DNA from: Desulfovibrio legallii
GTDB taxonomy: Bacteria > Desulfobacterota > Desulfovibrionia > Desulfovibrionales > Desulfovibrionaceae
DNA length: 64,000 nt
Direction: 5' to 3'
Assembly (NCBI RefSeq): GCF_900102485.1
Contig: NZ_FNBX01000002.1
Span: 86,295 to 150,294, forward strand
In this document: piece by piece, positions 31,301 through 39,371 of the stretch
How positions within the stretch are numbered: the first letter of the stretch is position 1
How the letters are laid out: each line of letters opens with the position of its first letter
Translations under genes and position numbers: made by a program
The notes under the pieces: model-generated
Databases searched by the model: none
The model's input: the letters and a program-made list of their open reading frames with translations, nothing else
Told to the model about the DNA's origin: nothing

Positions 31301-31678
31301 CATCATGGCCCTGGCCGCGGGGGCCTGGTCGTAAAGCTCCCGCCCCATGCCCGGCCACACGGAACCGAGCCCGCAACACATGACGGCCAGGGGGGGCGGC
31401 GCGTCCGCCGGGGCCAGCCAGACGCCTTTTTCTTCCAGAGCGCTCAGGGTCGCCGCGTCGGGCTCCCCGGCCGTGAGGGGCAGCTCCTGCCGCCAGAGGG
31501 GGGTGCAGCTGCCCAGCCGCCAGGCCCGGTCACCAGCGCCGGGCAGATCCGCATAGCGCACGCCGTCCAGGGCCAGCTCCGCCGCGGGCGCCTCGGCAGA
31601 GACCTCCGGCAGGGGTTTCGGCGGCGTTGCGTCCTGTGCGGCGGCAGGGGCGGCGATGGATTCTGGCGGATGCTGCAT
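28304..31678 (-). CDS. Ketosynthase-less PKS-like protein: AT-ACP-degenerate KR-DH
   Basis: A 1124-residue multidomain protein. An acyltransferase domain spans about 95-400 with CGLGSVWPGMG, the nucleophile Ser184 in GHSLGE and His290 in LAFHH. A carrier-protein domain follows at about 478-548; the expected DSL is replaced by L-R-S-S (Ser511 the likely phosphopantetheine site). Residues 575-780 resemble the Rossmann halves of a PKS ketoreductase but lack a clear NADPH motif and catalytic Tyr. Residues 800-1124 look like a double-hotdog dehydratase (SQHGAYG, His841; second half TDALHVVEGLVQAAWL). No ketosynthase or thioesterase is present. It faces the alpha-oxoamine synthase across a shared promoter region. 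Domain limits are by eye. Likely a loading/processing partner for an unlinked KS. Confidence 0.75.
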   Translation of the reverse strand: MQHPPESIAAPAAAQDATPPKPLPEVSAEAPAAELALDGVRYADLPGAGDRAWRLGSCTPLWRQELPLTAGEPDAATLSALEEKGVWLAPADAPPPLAVMCCGLGSVWPGMGRELYDQAPAARAMMDRIAAVAGWDVLALMDETDVEKISRTRWQSPYLFMVELAQWSVLESLGLTPALFCGHSLGELIALCLAGIYSPEVGWYILDTRAAHMAELEARPGADTGMMAVHAERSVIDEACAAWPDLYISNYNTPRQYILSGPRPVLLEARKSLRKRRIPAMLLNVSLAFHHPSMRVLRDLSLRRLGALDMAPPRRPALSCVTTGFYPPDQPGICRHIADLDEHAVCWTESVRTMWQRDGIRHFLELGPQDTLCGLTTDNEPRARCLSVSRKGHETEALRRACAQLYALGHLRRASIAARLAAAPAEAAAVALRPLPHCGLIPLAEAHRAPCACAADAAALEPARPSPGTPSPDAAATCPPALLEVLARASGRPAAELRPDMDLRYDLALRSSRFPRIVEELEKALGRAVNFEDLLRAATVGDLARLLGGGPAPAPTAAPRPRRACPAPLLRLAPPDGDAPLRPLPLDPCGAGLPLAPGQTLAVWLEDDRLLPRLLRGLAPLGLTLAVPARLLAACAPLAAGARLTPWDIPQGVPPDQAAATALEALAAVAGTVDGLLLVPAADTAASPAPGAAQAALLTALWQAALPRGLRWASCCAALSPSLEHARAALPLEGRLLALGRQNGLPVRAVRLLDTGRAGLDEWGDMLARELLRGTAQQVLWARPGQLPGLPDAGAPAPLLERPRAFPLVFPDPHPAYRATATLFQGACHFSRYADPDLSQHGAYGAAADALPWLPVNRALEALLEGSRLLLPWLAVSGFSDLRFYDPPLLPPGVTRECRMLAEADPWLGQDAVMTRLCRARLQARGLTANGRHTDQYAPVAEGHALLAAAAGEVPPLWPDADAGSAGPAPDSFYAAAGLGPAWRLLTHFSVLPEHRFAATLRPPQRPSIAPAADCGYTDALHVVEGLVQAAWLAIAHHTDAPGAVFDPAAGLRGWRLAAAGFIRWRGVGKGGPWQLVLQRSWADANLLRFDAQARDAAGQVFLTLHHLEFDRRRSDAAPAPDAV

Positions 31679-31890
31679 GCTGAACCCGGAGCCTGCGTGT
31701 GGGCAAAGAGCCTCTTGCGCAGGATGGTGGAAAGAAGTATGTCAGGATGACCAACAGGGAATGCTAGCCCATCCTTTTCGCCTTGTCCAGGATTTCTCCC
31801 CGTGCCGGCGTTGGGGCGGGCGGACTGCGCGCCCCTGGCGCGTCCGTTGGAGGCGGCCGGCAGCGGCAATGTGTTGTCTGGGCTTCCTGC

Positions 31891-31919
31891 TTGCCATATG
31901 CGTTTGCTTTGGCTATGCT
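31891..31919 (+). promoter_or_regulatory. Candidate sigma70 promoter for the alpha-oxoamine synthase operon
   Basis: TTGCCA (31891-31896), exactly 17 bases, TATGCT (31914-31919); start near 31926, 74 bases before the gene. The divergent 321-base gap 31679-31999 otherwise shows no gene; a promoter for the PKS-like gene was not convincing. Confidence 0.5.
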
Positions 31920-31999
31920 CTCTTCTTACCATGAACGGCGTTTGCTCCGCGTCCTGAAGTTTGCGGAGCTTTTTCAGATACCTTTGACGAGGACAAGGC

Positions 32000-33316
32000 A
32001 TGAAGAACGACCATTCCTGTCAGGCCGGCAACGGGGCGAAGCCCGCGTCCGCCACAGACGGCAACGCCAGCGGATTCACCCGCATGCGCTCCAAACTCGC
32101 CTTTGACCGGCTGGTGGAAATGGGTGCCAAGATGGGGATGGAAAATCCTCTGTTTCTCTGCCACGAGCGTGCGGCCAAGGCCACGACGCTTATCAACGGC
32201 AAAGAATATCTCAACTTTTCCACATACGACTACCTTGACATCAACGCCCACCCGGAAATTACCGAAGCCGTGACCGAGGCCGCGGCCCTGTACGGCACCT
32301 CCGCCGGGGCCAGCCGCCTGGTGGGCGGCGAGCGCCCGCCGCACCGCGAGCTGGAACGCGCCCTGGCCGAACTCTACGGCGTGGAGGACTGCATCGTCTA
32401 TGTGAGCGGCCATGCCACCAACGTCTCCACCCTGGGCTTTCTTTTCGGCCACCGCGACGCCATCTTCCACGACGGGCTCGCCCACAATTCGCTGGTGCAG
32501 GGCGCGCGGCTTTCCGGATCCACCCGCTATTCCTACGCCCATAACGATTGCGACGCCCTGGAAGAGCTCCTGCGCAACAAGCGCGCCGAGCACAAGCGCG
32601 CCGTCATCGTCACCGAGGGCCTGTTCAGCATGGACGGCAACATCCCGGACCTGCCCCGCATCATTGCCCTCAAAAAGCAGTACGACTGCATGCTGCTGGT
32701 GGACGAGGCCCACTCCCTGGGCGTGCTGGGGGCCACGGGCCGCGGCGCGCGCGAACATTTCAACCTCGACCCCACGGACGTGGACATGTGGATGAGCACC
32801 CTCTCCAAGTCCATGTGCGGCTGCGGCGGCTTCATTGCCGGCAGCCGCGAGCTGGTGGAGTTTCTCAAGTACGGTTCGCCGGGCTTTGTCTTCAGCGTGG
32901 GCATGCCCCCGGTTATTGCCGTGGCCTGCCGCAAGGCGCTGGAAATCATGCTGCGGGAGCCTGAAAGGGTGCACAAGCTGCAGCAGATATCCCAGTTCTT
33001 TATCCGCTACGCGGCGGAAATCGGCCTGGATACGGGCGCGGCCCAGGGCTATGCCGTGGTGCCCGTCATGGTGGGCGACCCCATGGTGGCGGGCTTTTTG
33101 TCCAACGCTTTGTTCAAGCGCGGGGTCTACGTCATGCCCATCACCTTCCCCGCCGTTAAGGAAGGCACGGACCGCCTGCGCTTCTTCCTTTCCGCCGCGC
33201 ATACCGAGGAGCATATCCGCAGGGCCCTGGACGCCGTGCGCGAGGCCATGCCCGAAGCCAGGGCCATTGTGGACGAATACAAGCGCACCCACGCCGACGC
33301 GGCGGAGGGCGACTAA
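32000..33316 (+). CDS. Alpha-oxoamine synthase (serine palmitoyltransferase/KBL-like)
   Basis: A 438-residue PLP enzyme that condenses an amino acid with an acyl thioester to give an alpha-amino ketone with loss of CO2. Hallmarks are NFSTYDYLDINAHPEI, GTSAGASRLVGG, the PLP contacts DEAHS (235-239) and the Schiff-base Lys270 in STLSKSMCGCGG. It is closer to the serine palmitoyltransferase-like and PKS-associated branch than to BioF, and no biotin gene is near. The divergent AT-ACP-DH protein suggests the acyl donor is ACP-bound. GAGG lies 8 bases before the ATG. It heads the plus arm with glycosyltransferases. Amino-acid substrate cannot be read from sequence. Confidence 0.88.
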   Translation: MKNDHSCQAGNGAKPASATDGNASGFTRMRSKLAFDRLVEMGAKMGMENPLFLCHERAAKATTLINGKEYLNFSTYDYLDINAHPEITEAVTEAAALYGTSAGASRLVGGERPPHRELERALAELYGVEDCIVYVSGHATNVSTLGFLFGHRDAIFHDGLAHNSLVQGARLSGSTRYSYAHNDCDALEELLRNKRAEHKRAVIVTEGLFSMDGNIPDLPRIIALKKQYDCMLLVDEAHSLGVLGATGRGAREHFNLDPTDVDMWMSTLSKSMCGCGGFIAGSRELVEFLKYGSPGFVFSVGMPPVIAVACRKALEIMLREPERVHKLQQISQFFIRYAAEIGLDTGAAQGYAVVPVMVGDPMVAGFLSNALFKRGVYVMPITFPAVKEGTDRLRFFLSAAHTEEHIRRALDAVREAMPEARAIVDEYKRTHADAAEGD

Positions 33317-33334
33317 GCCCCCTGGGCGGCATGT

Positions 33335-34699
33335 ATGGCCGTCGTGAAGCCTATGAACCCTACGTCTTCGGCGTGCGGGCGGGCGGATGCCGCGTCCGGC
33401 GCAGGCCCTTTGCCCACCGCCGCCGCGCCGGACGCCGCCACCGCGGCCTTGCCCCCGGTGGCCTATGTGCTGCTGTGGTTTCCGCTTTCCTCGGAAACTT
33501 TCATCTTCCGTGAGGTGGTGCAGCTCCGCGCGCGCGGCCTGCCCGTGCGCGCGTATACCCTGTACGGCCCCAACATGCGGGGCTGCAGCGAAGAAATGCG
33601 CTGCTACGACGGCCCCGTGCGCCGCATGGGCGTCAAGGCCGTGGGGGCCGTTTTGGCGGCCTTTCTCGCCGCCCTGTGGAAGGAGCCGCGCCGGGTCTGG
33701 GGCTTGCTGCGCCAGGGCTTCTTCCGCCGCATGCGCAACCTGGAATCTCTGGGCGAGAACCTCTGGTGCTTTCTGGCGGGCTTTCTGCTGGCCCGCCAGT
33801 GCCGCGAAGACGGCGTGCGGCTTATCCACGCGGCCTGGGCCAACGGTCCGGCCACGGCGGCCTGGGTGGCCTCGCGGCTTACGGGCATTCCTTTCGCCTT
33901 TACGGGCCGCGCCGGGGACATTTACCCCGAAGACGGCCTGCTGCGCGAAAAATCGGCCGACGCCCTGTTCATCCGCACCAACAACCTGGCCAACGTGCAG
34001 TGGCTACGGCAGTTCTGCCCCCCCGGCCAGGAGGGCAAGGTCCACGCCATCTACAACAGCCTTACCTTCACGCCGCGCGGGCAGTGCGCCATTGCCATGC
34101 GTCCGCCGTATCGGCTGCTGGCCGTGGGCCGTTTTGCCCGTACCAAGGGTTTTCCTTACCTGCTCACGGCCATGGCCCGGCTGCGCCGCGAAAATGTGCC
34201 CGTGACCCTGACCCTGGTGGGCGACGGCCGCTGGCGGCGCAAGCTCGCCGCCATGTGCGCGCGTCTGCGCTTGCAGGATATGGTGCGCATGCCCGGCTTC
34301 ATTCCTCACGATCAGATCTGCGGCTACATGCTTGACCACGACATCCTGATCATGCCCAGCGTAGTCCACACCAACGGCGACCGCGACGGCATCCCCAACG
34401 TGATCATGGAAGCGCTTTCGCACCGCATGCCGGTCATCGCCACCGACGTCTGCGGCATTGCCGAAGTGGTGGAGGACGGCGTGACGGGCCTGCTGGTGCC
34501 CCAGCGCGACGCCCATGCCCTGGCCGACGCCGTGCGCCGCATGCTGGAGAACCGGGACCAGGCCCAGGCCATGGCCGAGGCCGGCAGGGAACGGGTGACG
34601 CGGATGTTTGACCGTGAACGCAACATCACGACCTTGCAGGATCTTTATGTGACTGAAGGCCGCCGCTACTGGCGTGGAGCGGCACGCCCGCAGGCATGA
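33335..34699 (+). CDS. Glycosyltransferase family 4, WcaL/AmsK-like
   Basis: A 454-residue GT-B glycosyltransferase. The N-terminal motif FPLSSETFIFREV is the signature of WcaL/AmsK-type enzymes; the donor-binding half has LLAVGRFARTKGFPYLLTA and the E-x7-E region GIPNVIMEALSHRMPVIATDV. The first 38 residues are Ala/Pro-rich and not conserved, so the start (33335 or 33353) is uncertain. Paralogous to 35834-37219 and to the C-terminal part of 59103-61052. Its stop overlaps the next start (ATGA). Sugar and acceptor unknown. Confidence 0.87.
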   Translation: MAVVKPMNPTSSACGRADAASGAGPLPTAAAPDAATAALPPVAYVLLWFPLSSETFIFREVVQLRARGLPVRAYTLYGPNMRGCSEEMRCYDGPVRRMGVKAVGAVLAAFLAALWKEPRRVWGLLRQGFFRRMRNLESLGENLWCFLAGFLLARQCREDGVRLIHAAWANGPATAAWVASRLTGIPFAFTGRAGDIYPEDGLLREKSADALFIRTNNLANVQWLRQFCPPGQEGKVHAIYNSLTFTPRGQCAIAMRPPYRLLAVGRFARTKGFPYLLTAMARLRRENVPVTLTLVGDGRWRRKLAAMCARLRLQDMVRMPGFIPHDQICGYMLDHDILIMPSVVHTNGDRDGIPNVIMEALSHRMPVIATDVCGIAEVVEDGVTGLLVPQRDAHALADAVRRMLENRDQAQAMAEAGRERVTRMFDRERNITTLQDLYVTEGRRYWRGAARPQA

Positions 34700-35712
34700 G
34701 TGCGCGCCCGGAAGTGTTCCTGACCGTCAGCCTGGACGTGGAAGAGGAAGGCCTCTTCGGCGGCAGTTATGCCCGGCGGGGCTGCACCACCGCCAACACG
34801 GTCTGCCTGGAACGTCTGCTGCCCCTTTGCGAGGCAGGCGTGCGCCCCACCTTGTTCTGCGCGTACAGCGCGCTGACGGACCCGGCCTCCCTGCCGGTGC
34901 TGGCCCGACTGCGCGACCGCTGCGGCGCGGAGATCGGCGCGCACCTGCACCACTGGAATACCCCGCCCTTGGCCCTGCCCGGCGCGCCGGAACCACCGGA
35001 TACGGCGGCTGCCGTGCCCGCGGCCGCTGTGCCGCCGGAGCTCATGGCCGCCAAGCTGGAGCGCCTGATGGCCGCTGGCCGCGCCTTTCAGGGCGCGCCC
35101 CTGACCTCCTTCCGCATGGGCAGGTGGGATCTGCACCGCGCCCACTGGCCCTTGCTGGCCCGGGCCGGCATCCTGGCCGACGCCTCGGTGCGGCCCCTGC
35201 ACAGCGCCCGCGCCCCTTTGCTGGGGCCGGACCACTTTGCCGCGCCCAGTCATCCTTACAAGGTGGAGGCAGATGGCAAGACCATTTTTGAGCTGCCGCT
35301 CACGGTCACGCCGCTGCTGCCCGCCTTGCCCCGCCTGTGCAGCGTCGCGCCGGGTGGTGCGGGAAGGGCTCTGCGGGCCGGTTTTCGCCAGTGGGGGGCG
35401 CTGGCCCTGCTGCCCGTTTACCATCCGCTGTGGGCCATGCGCCGGATTGCGGATTTATTCGTGGCGCGCGGCGGGCGGGCGCTTTCGCTTACCTGGCATT
35501 CTTCCGAGATGATGCCGGGCGGCGCGCCCCATGTGCCGGATGCGGCCGCCGTGGACCGCCTGCTGGACAAAATTGCGGCCTGGCTGCGCTGGCTCTCCGG
35601 CCGGTATCGGGTGCGCCATGCGACTCTGGACGAGCTGCGCCGCGCGCTGGGCCCAGCGGCCCCCACGCCGGCATCGGCCGTGGGCGACTGGACCTGGTCC
35701 GCACTTGCCTGA
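34696..35712 (+). CDS. Polysaccharide deacetylase-like protein (DVEEEG type)
   Basis: A 338-residue cytoplasmic-looking protein related to the NodB/CE4 deacetylase superfamily. It opens with TVSLDVEEEGLFGG and has AHLHHW and SFRMGRWD, positions where CE4 enzymes hold their metal ligands and catalytic Asp; the classic TFDD is replaced by SLDVEEE. The late motif TWHSSEMMPGG probably completes the site. It would remove an acyl group from an amino sugar or lipid amine. Clearly paralogous to 53490-54503. Translationally coupled to the upstream glycosyltransferase by a 4-base overlap. Confidence 0.7.
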   Translation: MSARPEVFLTVSLDVEEEGLFGGSYARRGCTTANTVCLERLLPLCEAGVRPTLFCAYSALTDPASLPVLARLRDRCGAEIGAHLHHWNTPPLALPGAPEPPDTAAAVPAAAVPPELMAAKLERLMAAGRAFQGAPLTSFRMGRWDLHRAHWPLLARAGILADASVRPLHSARAPLLGPDHFAAPSHPYKVEADGKTIFELPLTVTPLLPALPRLCSVAPGGAGRALRAGFRQWGALALLPVYHPLWAMRRIADLFVARGGRALSLTWHSSEMMPGGAPHVPDAAAVDRLLDKIAAWLRWLSGRYRVRHATLDELRRALGPAAPTPASAVGDWTWSALA

Positions 35713-35833
35713 CCCGCTTGGCGGGGATATAGTAACCTATCAAGGCAGGATTTTTGTTTGGCGTGGTTCCCGCGCCTGCCGCCATGTCGGCCGGTCTGGA
35801 AACGCAGGCCGCCGTTCCCCGCCGGAGGCCCGC

Positions 35834-37219
35834 ATGGGTCAGGCCTGTCTAACCCCATTACCCAGGTTTACCACCGCTATGGCTCAGACCGACGCGCCCC
35901 GTTTCGCCCCTTTCCCGCAGGGGCTGCCCCATGTGGCCTATGTCCTGCTCTGGTACCCTCTGTTCACCCAGCCCTTTATTTTCAGGGAAGTGGAGGGCCT
36001 GCGGCGGCTGCTGCCGCTCTCCGTCTTCAGCCTGTACGGGCGCAACCTGCGTCAATGCTCCACAGAAATGCGGGCGGCGGCCGGGGGCACTTACGTCTTC
36101 GGCGCGCGGCGCTTGCTGCTCGTGCTGGGCGAGGCGCTGCGGCAGTGCCTGCTGTACCCCCGGCGCACCTGGCGGCTGTTCCGGCGCAGCGTGTGTCGGC
36201 GCTGGCAGAGCTGGGAAACCCTGGGCGAAAATTTTTGGGCTTTCTGCGTGGGCCTCTACCTGGGCCGCCTGTTTCAGGAAGCGGGCATCGACATGATCTA
36301 CGCCCCGTGGCCGCGCGGCACGGCCACGGCCGCCTGGGTAGCGGCCAGCATCGCCGACCTGCCCTTTGCCACCGCCGCCCGCGGCGACAACCTGGCCCCG
36401 GCTGATCCGGATCTGGGCGACAAGCTGGGCGCGGCCTTTTTTGTCCGCGCCAACAATGCGGCGGACCAGGCCCGCATTGAAGCCTTTGATCAGGGCCAGG
36501 CGCGGGGCAAGGTGGCGCTGGTCTACAACAGCCTTACCCTGTCGCTGCCCCCGCTTGCCCCCGTCCAAGAGGAGGAGCCCGCCCCCCCCGGCGCGACCCG
36601 GCCCATGCCCCGCCCCGTGCGTTTGCTGGCCCTGGGCCGTTTTGACGTCACCAAGGGCTTTGACGTGCTGTTGCGGGCCTGTGCCCTGCTGCGGGACAGG
36701 GGGCTGGACTTCACTCTTACCCTGGCCGGCGGGGGCGGGGCCGTTATGGGCCTTGGGCGCATGTCCGCCCGCATTTCGCAGCTGCGCAGGGATCTGGACC
36801 TGGAGGGCCGCGTGCGCCTGCCCGGCCTTGTTTCCCACAACGACCTGCCGCACATGCTGCAGGAGCACGACATTTTTGCCGCGCCCTGCATTGTGCACGC
36901 CTCTGGCCGCCGGGACGGCATCCCCAATACGGTCATTGAGGCCCTGGCTTACGGCCTGCCTGTGGTAAGCACCACGGTCAACGCCCTGCCGGAAGTGGTG
37001 CGCGACGGCGAAACCGGCCTGGCCGTGCCGCCGGGCGACGCCCCGGCCCTGGCCGACGCCCTGGCCCGCCTGGCTGACGATGCGGATCTGGCCCGGCGTC
37101 TGGGCCGTGCAGGGCGGCGTCTGGCCGAAGAAATGTTCGACCCCGAACGCAACAGCCGCCGCCTGGCGGACGTTTTTATCGCCCAATATGGGGCTTGGCG
37201 GCGCTCATGTGCGGCATAG
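35834..37219 (+). CDS. Glycosyltransferase family 4, WcaL/AmsK-like
   Basis: A 461-residue GT-B glycosyltransferase with the same architecture as 33335-34699: HVAYVLLWYPLFTQPFIFREV, YAPWPRGTATAAWVAASI, LALGRFDVTKGFDVLLRA and RDGIPNTVIEALAYGLPVVST. The ATG at 35834 is chosen because GGAGG lies 5 bases upstream; a later ATG (35879) has no site. The 121 bases before it are non-coding. Its 3' end overlaps the amidotransferase by 13 bases. Probably adds a second sugar to the locus product. Confidence 0.87.
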   Translation: MGQACLTPLPRFTTAMAQTDAPRFAPFPQGLPHVAYVLLWYPLFTQPFIFREVEGLRRLLPLSVFSLYGRNLRQCSTEMRAAAGGTYVFGARRLLLVLGEALRQCLLYPRRTWRLFRRSVCRRWQSWETLGENFWAFCVGLYLGRLFQEAGIDMIYAPWPRGTATAAWVAASIADLPFATAARGDNLAPADPDLGDKLGAAFFVRANNAADQARIEAFDQGQARGKVALVYNSLTLSLPPLAPVQEEEPAPPGATRPMPRPVRLLALGRFDVTKGFDVLLRACALLRDRGLDFTLTLAGGGGAVMGLGRMSARISQLRRDLDLEGRVRLPGLVSHNDLPHMLQEHDIFAAPCIVHASGRRDGIPNTVIEALAYGLPVVSTTVNALPEVVRDGETGLAVPPGDAPALADALARLADDADLARRLGRAGRRLAEEMFDPERNSRRLADVFIAQYGAWRRSCAA

Positions 37220-39141
37220 CGGGCCTTTGCCAGACGGACGGCGGGCCGCTGCCGCCTGAGGCGGACCAGTGGGTGCGGGCCATGACCGACCGCATGGCCC
37301 ACCGCGGCCCGGACGGTTCCGGCCTCTGGCGGGAAGGGCCGGTGTGCCTGGGGCACCGGCGGCTCTCCATCATTGACCTGGCCGGCGGCGGCCAGCCCAT
37401 GTGCAGCGCCCAGGGCGACCTGACCGTCACCTTCAACGGCGAGATCTATAATTTTGCGGAGCTCAGGCAGGAGCTGCAGGCCCGCGGCGCGCGCTTCCAG
37501 ACGGATTCGGATACGGAAGTGATCCTTGAAGGCTACCGCATCTGGGGCCCGGACTGTCTGGAGCGCTTTGACGGCATGTTCGCCTTTGCCCTCTGGGACG
37601 CGCCGCGCCGTCGCCTATTCTGCGCCCGGGATCGCTTCGGCAAAAAGCCTTTTTTCTACACCGTGCAGCAGGGGCGCTTTCACTTCGCTTCCGAAGTGAC
37701 GGCGTTGGAGCAGGTTCCGGGCCTGAACCTGACCCTGGACCCCGCCGCCCTCATGCGCTACCTGGCCTACGAATACGTCCCCACCCCCCAGACCATGTAT
37801 AAGGAAGTGGTCAGCCTGCCGCCTTCCCACTGGCTGCTGCTGGAGGACGGCGCGCTGCGCGTGGGACGCTATTGGGACATGCCCGTGCCGGAGGAGGACG
37901 ACCCCCGGCCCGTGCCGCAGCTCTGTGAGGAGCTGCGCGACCTTCTGGCCCGCGCCGTGCGGCGGCGCATGGTCAGCGACGTGCCCCTGGGCGTCTTTCT
38001 CTCGGGCGGCATAGATTCCACCATTGTGGCCGGGCTCATGGCCCGGCAGTCCGCAACGCCCATCAAAACCTTTTCCATCGGCTTCAGCGAAGCCAGCTAC
38101 GACGAATCGCGCTACGCGCGTCTGGCTGCGGCCGCCTTCGGCACAGAACACCACGAGCGCGTGCTCTCGGCCGCCCAGTGCGCCGATACCCTGCCCGGCA
38201 TCATCAGCTGCATGGACGTGCCCATGGCCGACGCCTCCGTGGCGCCCACCTGGCTGCTCTCCGGCGTCACGCGCGAAAAAGTTACCGTGGCCCTGGGCGG
38301 CGACGGCGCGGACGAGCTCTGGGCCGGCTACGAGCACTACATCGGCTTCAACCTGGCGGAGCGCTACAACGCCCTGCCCGCCGGCCTGCGCCGCGGCCTG
38401 GTGGAGCCCCTGGCCCGGCTGCTGCCTTCCTCCGCCGGCTACATCAACCCGCGCCTGGCCGTGGAGACCTTCCTGCGCGCGGCGGCCGCCCCGGCCTGGC
38501 AGCGGGTGCAGACCATGCTCACGGCCCTGGGGCCGGACGCGCAGGCCGATCTCCTCGCCCCGGCCGTGCGGGAGCGCGCCCCGGAGCTGCTCAGGCCCGC
38601 AAACCTCTTTGCCCCCACCCGCGCCGCCTATGAGCACTGGCAGCCCCCGCAGGCCGCCGCGCCCCTGGCCCGCGCCTTCCACGTCTATGTGCGGCAGTTC
38701 CTGCTGGACGACATCCTGGTCAAGGTGGACCGCTGCTCCATGCTCCACAGCCTGGAAGTGCGCGCCCCCTTCCTGGATAAGGACGTGGCCGCCTTTGCCG
38801 CGCGCCTGCCCGTGCGCTACAGGCTCCACGGCTTCAAGCGCAAGTGGCTGCTCAAGAAAGCCTTTGCGGACCTGCTGCCCAGGGAGATCCTCCACCGCAA
38901 CAAGCGCGGCTTCCAGATCCCCGTGGCCCAGTGGCTGCGCGGCCGCCTGCGTCCGCTTATGGAAGACCTGCTGGCCCCGGAGGCCCTCACCGCCCAGGGC
39001 CTGTTCAATCCCGCCGCTGTGCGCGCCCTTATGGATGCCCACCTCTCCGGCAAGGCCGACCTGCGCAAGCCCCTTTGGACCCTGCTGGTTTTCCAGCTCT
39101 GGTGGCGCGCCCGCCGCGATGGCCGCGGGCCGGCGTGCTGA
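37207..39141 (+). CDS. asnB: Asparagine synthase-like glutamine amidotransferase
   Basis: A 644-residue protein. Starting at MCGIAGL leaves the nucleophilic Cys2 at the mature N-terminus of the class II glutaminase domain (RGPDGSG, FNGEIYN); the C-terminal synthetase domain carries the ATP pyrophosphatase loop SGGIDST and ALGGDGADELWAGY. Canonical AsnB makes asparagine; versions inside envelope-glycan loci often amidate uronic acids or lipids, and the location here favours that use. It overlaps the glycosyltransferase by 13 bases and ends the plus arm. Confidence 0.88.
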   Translation: MCGIAGLCQTDGGPLPPEADQWVRAMTDRMAHRGPDGSGLWREGPVCLGHRRLSIIDLAGGGQPMCSAQGDLTVTFNGEIYNFAELRQELQARGARFQTDSDTEVILEGYRIWGPDCLERFDGMFAFALWDAPRRRLFCARDRFGKKPFFYTVQQGRFHFASEVTALEQVPGLNLTLDPAALMRYLAYEYVPTPQTMYKEVVSLPPSHWLLLEDGALRVGRYWDMPVPEEDDPRPVPQLCEELRDLLARAVRRRMVSDVPLGVFLSGGIDSTIVAGLMARQSATPIKTFSIGFSEASYDESRYARLAAAAFGTEHHERVLSAAQCADTLPGIISCMDVPMADASVAPTWLLSGVTREKVTVALGGDGADELWAGYEHYIGFNLAERYNALPAGLRRGLVEPLARLLPSSAGYINPRLAVETFLRAAAAPAWQRVQTMLTALGPDAQADLLAPAVRERAPELLRPANLFAPTRAAYEHWQPPQAAAPLARAFHVYVRQFLLDDILVKVDRCSMLHSLEVRAPFLDKDVAAFAARLPVRYRLHGFKRKWLLKKAFADLLPREILHRNKRGFQIPVAQWLRGRLRPLMEDLLAPEALTAQGLFNPAAVRALMDAHLSGKADLRKPLWTLLVFQLWWRARRDGRGPAC

Positions 39142-39175
39142 GCGTTTTTTGTGGGGGGGGAGATTGGTGCTTTGT

Positions 39176-39217
39176 GGGGGGAAGGAAACTTTTGTGAACA
39201 AAAGTTTCCTTCCCCCC
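39176..39217 (+). terminator. Long symmetric hairpin after the glycosyltransferase operon
   Basis: A perfect 20-bp inverted repeat (39176-39195 with 39198-39217) closed by six G-C pairs and containing A/T-rich AACTTTTGT at the tip. No U-tract follows on either strand, but its position 35 bases after the asnB stop suggests a transcript end. A related AAGAAACTTTTCTTTCT lies just beyond at 39234. Confidence 0.55.
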
Positions 39218-39371
39218 ATGCCCCCCATCCTTCAAGAAACTTTTCTTTCTCAGGGGACGCGCCGGGCGTACCCTGAAGGAAGAGTTCAGTTTGCGCCGGG
39301 CTGGGTTGGCGTTGCCTTTCCCCCCGGCAGGTGCGCGCGGCATAAAGCAGACGCGCCGGAAGGAGCTTTCC

